This document shows, piece by piece, positions 60,326 through 64,000 of a stretch of DNA of 64,000 nucleotides. The translations under genes were made by a program, and so were the position numbers. Numbering within the stretch: the first letter of the stretch is position 1; each line of letters starts with the position of its first letter. The notes beneath the pieces are model-generated. The model searched no databases. It was given only the letters and a program-made list of their open reading frames with translations, and was not told the origin of the DNA. Source of the DNA: Sedimentibacter sp. zth1 (GTDB taxonomy: Bacteria; Bacillota; Clostridia; Tissierellales; Sedimentibacteraceae); the NCBI RefSeq assembly GCF_017352195.1, contig NZ_CP071445.1, positions 310,001 to 374,000 on the forward strand, written 5' to 3'.

Positions 60326-61498
60326 ATGTCTGAATTACAATTAAATAAAATTATAGGTAAAGTGTTTTCAGAGTTAGCTGATACACTTGAAACTGGTTCT
60401 TATGGCAAAAAACCGAATATTGGTATTACTTCTATGGGAAGCGAACATGGAGAAGATAATGCAATTAATGGTGCTTTAAAAGCTATAAAAAATAATATAG
60501 ATGTTACAGTTATAGGAACAAAAGCTGCTGAAGGTTTGAATTTAGCAGAGATTACAAATGAAGACCAATCTCACAAAAAAATGGAACAGCTTTTAGATAA
60601 TAAGGAAATTGATGCTGCAGTAACAATGCATTACCCATTCCCTATAGGTGTTTCTACAGTAGGTAGAGTAATAACACCTGGAACTGGTAAAGAAATGTTC
60701 TTAGCAACAACTACTGGAACTTCTTCAACTGATAGAATTGAAGGAATGATTAAAAATACTATCTATGGTATAATCACAGCTAAAGCTTGTGGTATCAAAA
60801 ACCCAACAGTTGGTATTTTAAACATTGATGGAGCAAGACAAGTTGAAATAGCACTTAAAAAATTACAAGAAAATGGATATGATATAACATTTTCAGAATC
60901 AAAAAGAGCTGACGGTGGTGCAGTTATGAGAGGTAATGATTTACTTATGGCATCTGCAGATGTTATGGTACTTGACTCTTTAACAGGCAACTTGATGATG
61001 AAATTGTTCTCAGCATATACTACTGGTGGTTCATATGAATCATTAGGATATGGTTATGGACCTGGAATCGGTGAAGGCTTTGATAAAATTATAATGATTA
61101 TTTCAAGAGCTTCTGGAGAACCAGTTGTAGAAGGTGCAATCAAATATGCAGCACAACTTGTAAAAGGAAACTTACTTAATATTGCTAAAGAAGAATTTGC
61201 TAAAGCAAAAAAAGCAGGTTTAAAAGAAATATTAAAAAGCTTAAAGCCAGTAAAAAAAGACGATGCTTCTGATGAAGATGTAAAAGCACCAGCAAAAGAA
61301 GTTGTTACTGCACAAATACCTGGTATCGAAATCATGGATTTGGAAGATGCAGTAAAAGTTTTATGGAAAAATGGAATATATGCTGAAAGCGGAATGGGTT
61401 GTACAGGACCAGTCGTTTTAATGAGTGATGCTAATCACAAAAAAGCAGTAGACCTATTAATCCAAGCTGGCTATGTTTCAAAAGACCAAGCTGAATAA
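60326..61498 (+). CDS. grdD: Glycine reductase component C, alpha subunit
   Basis: The 390-residue subunit starts at ATG 60326, after TAGGAG; a GTG at 60317 overlaps that site. It resembles fatty-acid/phospholipid synthesis PlsX-like proteins and has the catalytic cysteine in GMGCTGPVVLMS near the C-terminus. It forms acetyl phosphate with GrdC. A lysine-rich stretch near residue 310 is probably a flexible linker. Confidence 0.93.
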   Translation: MSELQLNKIIGKVFSELADTLETGSYGKKPNIGITSMGSEHGEDNAINGALKAIKNNIDVTVIGTKAAEGLNLAEITNEDQSHKKMEQLLDNKEIDAAVTMHYPFPIGVSTVGRVITPGTGKEMFLATTTGTSSTDRIEGMIKNTIYGIITAKACGIKNPTVGILNIDGARQVEIALKKLQENGYDITFSESKRADGGAVMRGNDLLMASADVMVLDSLTGNLMMKLFSAYTTGGSYESLGYGYGPGIGEGFDKIIMIISRASGEPVVEGAIKYAAQLVKGNLLNIAKEEFAKAKKAGLKEILKSLKPVKKDDASDEDVKAPAKEVVTAQIPGIEIMDLEDAVKVLWKNGIYAESGMGCTGPVVLMSDANHKKAVDLLIQAGYVSKDQAE

Positions 61499-61557
61499 AA
61501 TTAAATATGATTAAATATTTAAGTAGTTTAATTACTATTGTGTCGTGAAGTATAAAG

Positions 61558-61597
61558 ACATCCTAAGCATTAATTTGTTTAGGATGTTTTTATTTTT
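61558..61597 (+). terminator. Terminator of the glycine reductase locus
   Basis: ACATCCTAA (61558-61566) pairs with 61579-61587 around a 12-base loop, followed by TTTTTATTTTTT. It ends transcription 60 bases after grdD. Confidence 0.88.
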
Positions 61598-61659
61598 TGA
61601 AATATAACATTAATATTTGGTACTATTATATAGGTTAGCAACCTAGTAGTGAAATTCTT

Positions 61660-61688
61660 TTGCTTTTTATCATGAATTTTGGTATAAT
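61660..61688 (+). promoter_or_regulatory. Promoter of rpoN
   Basis: TTGCTT at 61660-61665 and TATAAT at 61683-61688 have a 17-base spacer. Upstream, TAGGTT-AGC-AACCTA (61631-61645) is a perfect short palindrome that could be an operator. Confidence 0.7.
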
Positions 61689-61726
61689 TAATGCATAAGA
61701 AAAACTTTTATAATGGAGATATAACC

Positions 61727-63136
61727 ATGAAGATGGGATTTGAATTAAATTTATCACAAACACAGAAGTTAATAATGACACCAGAGCTTAGACAGGCAAT
61801 ACAAGTATTACAATTTAATAATGTAGAACTTATGGAATATATTAACAATGAATTAGAATCTAATCCTTTTTTAGAAGTAGATGATAAAAAAAAGGAGACA
61901 AATAAAGAGGATAATGAGAACTTAGAATCTTATAAGGATGATTCTAAGAATGAAATAGATTGGAAAGAAGTTATAGAAAAATACGATGATATAAGCTATA
62001 AGTCTAATAATTACAATAATGATAAAGATAATAGGCAATCGTTTGATAGTTATGTATCAAAAAAAATATCACTAAAAGAACATCTGATGTTTCAATTAGG
62101 GTTAAGTGTGACTAATAACAAAGAAAGAAAAATCGGTGAGTTTTTGATAGAATCTTTAGATAATAAGGGATATTTATCTTCTACTATACAGGATATTAGT
62201 TTTCAAATAGGAGAAAATGCAGTAGATGTAGAAAAGGTTTTACATCTTTTACAATCATTTGATCCTGTTGGAGTAGGTGCAAGAAATTTAAGTGAATGTC
62301 TTATGATACAGCTTAAAGAAAAAGGAATTCAAGACAGAAATGCATATATTATAGTTGATAGATATTTAGATGATATAGCTTTTAATAAGATGCAAAAAAT
62401 TTCTAAAGAATTGCAAATACCAGTGCAAAGAGTACAAAGTATATGTGATATCATAAAAATGCTTGAACCAAAACCTGCAAGAGGTTTTATAGTTGATAGT
62501 GACAATATTAGGTACATAGTACCTGATGTAACAATAGAAAAAATTAATGGAGAATATATCATTATCGTTAATGATTCTAATTTTCCGATGCTTTCTATAA
62601 GCGGTTATTATAAGCAAATGGCTGCAGATATAAATGATAAAGAAGCTAACAAGTTTTTGACAGATAAGCTTAATTCATCATTGTGGCTAATTAGGAGCAT
62701 TGAGCAAAGACGATTGACACTATACAAAGTTGTAAAATCAATACTTGAATTTCAGAAAGATTTCTTTGAATTTGGTATTGAGGCACTAAGACCATTAGTT
62801 TTGAAAGATGTAGCAGAAGATATATCAGTTCACGAATCAACAGTAAGCCGTGCAACTAATGGAAAATATGTTCAAACTCCAAGAGGAATATTTGAGCTTA
62901 AATATTTCTTTTCAAGTAGTGTTAAAGATGATAACGGTGGAGATGGTGTTTCATCACTCAGCGTGAAATCACAAATTAAAGAGCTTATAGATAATGAAAA
63001 TACCTCTAAGCCATTGAGTGATCAAAAAATTGCTGATATATTAGAGAACAAAGGTATAAATATATCGAGACGTACAGTAGCTAAATACAGAGATGAAATG
63101 AGAATTCCAGCATCCTCTATGAGAAGAAGATTTTAA
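61727..63136 (+). CDS. rpoN: RNA polymerase sigma-54 factor
   Basis: The 469-residue factor starts at ATG 61727, after TGGAGAT; an ATG at 61691 lies on the -10 side with no ribosome site. Region I is NLSQTQKLIMTPELRQAIQVLQ in two short blocks, followed by an acidic region II, the core-binding domain (LLQSFDPVGVGARNLSECL), the HTH (DISVHESTVSRATNGKY) and the RpoN box RRTVAKYRDEM near the end. It binds GG-N10-GC promoters such as 19621-19636 and needs an AAA+ activator like the one at 18091. Confidence 0.96.
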   Translation: MKMGFELNLSQTQKLIMTPELRQAIQVLQFNNVELMEYINNELESNPFLEVDDKKKETNKEDNENLESYKDDSKNEIDWKEVIEKYDDISYKSNNYNNDKDNRQSFDSYVSKKISLKEHLMFQLGLSVTNNKERKIGEFLIESLDNKGYLSSTIQDISFQIGENAVDVEKVLHLLQSFDPVGVGARNLSECLMIQLKEKGIQDRNAYIIVDRYLDDIAFNKMQKISKELQIPVQRVQSICDIIKMLEPKPARGFIVDSDNIRYIVPDVTIEKINGEYIIIVNDSNFPMLSISGYYKQMAADINDKEANKFLTDKLNSSLWLIRSIEQRRLTLYKVVKSILEFQKDFFEFGIEALRPLVLKDVAEDISVHESTVSRATNGKYVQTPRGIFELKYFFSSSVKDDNGGDGVSSLSVKSQIKELIDNENTSKPLSDQKIADILENKGINISRRTVAKYRDEMRIPASSMRRRF

Positions 63137-63154
63137 TAAAAATTAATATAGAAA

Positions 63155-63190
63155 AACACAGTTTAGATAATATTCGACTAAAATTGTGTT
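63155..63190 (+). terminator. Weak stem-loop after rpoN
   Basis: AACACAGTTT (63155-63164) pairs with 63181-63190, with one G-T pair, around a 16-base loop and only a short pyrimidine tail. It is probably the rpoN terminator or a processing site. Confidence 0.5.
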
Positions 63191-63196
63191 CTTTAT

Positions 63197-63259
63197 GGCT
63201 CTTTGTCAATAGTTGGTGTAAGAATTGAATAAATTCTTGTACTGACAAGGCAAAGGGCT
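63197..63259. repeat. Short inverted-repeat element, ISL3-like ends (possible MITE)
   Basis: GGCTCTTTGTC at the left and GACAAGGCAAAGGGCT at the right are imperfect inverted ends. They enclose a second inverted pair, AAGAATT (63230-63236) with AATTCTT (63241-63247 region). The outer sequence resembles remembered ends of ISL3-family insertion sequences. No transposase is present. It could be a miniature element or the collapsed scar of one; the family link is from memory only. Confidence 0.45.
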
Positions 63260-63342
63260 ATTTTAATGTTCAATAATAAAGTAAGTAATTTAGGGTACAC
63301 AAAAAATTAGTTTAAATGAGTAATTCCAAGATAAATTAATAT

Positions 63343-63369
63343 GACTGCATATAATGCGGTCTTTTTTTT
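63343..63369 (+). terminator. Intrinsic terminator without an obvious gene upstream
   Basis: GACTGCA (63343-63349) pairs with TGCGGTC (63355-63361), with one G-T pair, and is followed by eight T residues. The only upstream unit is rpoN, 200 bases away, which suggests a short RNA, a lost small gene, or a backup terminator. The remainder of 63137-63505 has no gene. Confidence 0.8.
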
Positions 63370-63418
63370 GATAAACTATATTATTAAAGCATAATATCTT
63401 TTTAATTAATAAAATATG

Positions 63419-63446
63419 TTGCATAAATTAAAATATATGCTATAAT
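63419..63446 (+). promoter_or_regulatory. Promoter of gap
   Basis: TTGCAT at 63419-63424 and TATAAT at 63441-63446 have a 16-base spacer, about 60 bases before the start codon. Confidence 0.65.
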
Positions 63447-63505
63447 ATAAAAGAAATATAGCTATATATTACATACTACTTATTTGTGTTTATTAGGAGG
63501 ATATT

Positions 63506-64000
63506 ATGATTAAAGTAGCAATAAATGGATTTGGAAGAATAGGAAGACTTGCATGCAGATTAATGTTAGATTCTAACGATTTTGATGTTGTTGCAATAAA
63601 TACACACTCAGGAGCAGATACATTATCATATTTACTTAAATATGATTCTGCACAAGGAAGTTTTAAAACTGATAAAATAACTAATACAGAAAATGCTATA
63701 CTAGTTGATGGAAAAGAAATAAAAGTTTATGCTGAAAGTGACCCTTTAAACTGTCCTTGGAAAGCATTAGATATAGATATAGTATTAGAATGTACAGGAA
63801 AATTCATAAAAAAAGAAGACGCAGAAAAACATATCACTGCTGGAGCTAAAAAAGTTGTAATTTCTGCACCAGGCAAAGGTGATTTGAAAACTGTTGTATA
63901 TAATGTTAATCAAAATGTTTTAACAAATGATGATAAAATCGTTTCTGGAGCAAGTTGTACAACTAATTGTTTAGCACCGGTTGCTAAAGTATTAAATGAT
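63506..64000 (+). CDS. gap: Glyceraldehyde-3-phosphate dehydrogenase, 5' part (runs off window)
   Basis: The first 165 residues of the type I enzyme are present; the rest is outside the window. IKVAINGFGRIGRLACRLM is the NAD-binding start, VLECTGKF and VVISAPGK follow, and the catalytic motif SGASCTTNC holds the active cysteine. It oxidises glyceraldehyde 3-phosphate in glycolysis or works in reverse during gluconeogenesis. TTAGGAGGATATT precedes the ATG. Confidence 0.96.
   Translation, partial: MIKVAINGFGRIGRLACRLMLDSNDFDVVAINTHSGADTLSYLLKYDSAQGSFKTDKITNTENAILVDGKEIKVYAESDPLNCPWKALDIDIVLECTGKFIKKEDAEKHITAGAKKVVISAPGKGDLKTVVYNVNQNVLTNDDKIVSGASCTTNCLAPVAKVLND

Overview
The window is strongly AT-rich, with TTG starts, AGGAGG-type ribosome binding sites and long co-directional gene runs. 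Together with a SpoIVFA/SpoIVFB pair, an Rnf complex, selenocysteine-dependent glycine reductase, CdaA/CdaR, YgiQ and DUF1540 proteins, this points to a low-GC, endospore-forming clostridium that ferments amino acids by Stickland reactions (Tissierellia/Peptostreptococcales-like; the genus cannot be fixed from the sequence alone).

Layout. 1-1800: the 3' end of a TldD/PmbA-type gene and a membrane protein whose start lies in a long hairpin. 1844-6441: pduL-ptb-buk (acyl-CoA to acyl phosphate to acid plus ATP), then an orphan GHKL sensor kinase and an Lrp-type regulator. 6489-9151 (minus): an MBOAT acyltransferase with a DHHW partner for surface polymer acylation. 9308-15897: small DUF proteins, a SulP transporter, an ECF S component, YgiQ and CapA. 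15919-19506: cdaA-cdaR (c-di-AMP) followed by a sigma-54 activator. 19507-25212: tandem operator repeats and a textbook -24/-12 promoter, a second ptb-buk, a P-loop ATPase and a four-subunit 2-oxoacid:ferredoxin oxidoreductase. 25463-29925: a cation/proton antiporter (minus), tRNA-Leu(GAG), DUF1846, methylglyoxal synthase and two small proteins. 30148-39016: a cluster of six signalling-like genes (two DRTGG proteins, two HATPase proteins, a degenerate [FeFe]-hydrogenase-like protein and a PHP protein) running directly into rnfCDGEAB. 39267-51837: DUF4321, radC, mreBCD, a very large PBP2, a MinD-like ATPase with an eroded P-loop, apbE, spoIVFA/FB, queG, nth, ogt and trmL. 51853-53463: a Na/phosphate symporter. 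53486-61587: the glycine reductase locus behind a tandem glycine riboswitch (grdX-grdE-grdB-trxB-trxA-grdA-grdC-grdD), with in-frame UGA selenocysteine codons in grdB and grdA. 61660-64000: rpoN (sigma-54), a small IS-derived-looking inverted repeat, and the 5' part of gap.

How it fits together. Branched-chain oxidation (oxoacid oxidoreductase, Ptb, Buk) yields ATP and reduced ferredoxin. Rnf converts ferredoxin oxidation into an ion gradient and NADH, and ApbE can attach FMN to RnfG and RnfD. Glycine reductase is the reductive arm, fed electrons through TrxB/TrxA and induced by glycine through the riboswitch. The second ptb-buk set is under sigma-54 control with its likely activator immediately upstream, and rpoN lies in the same window. 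The most unusual element is the hydrogenase-like, HATPase, DRTGG and PHP module in front of Rnf. It looks like a redox-sensing or signalling system whose function I cannot assign from known families.
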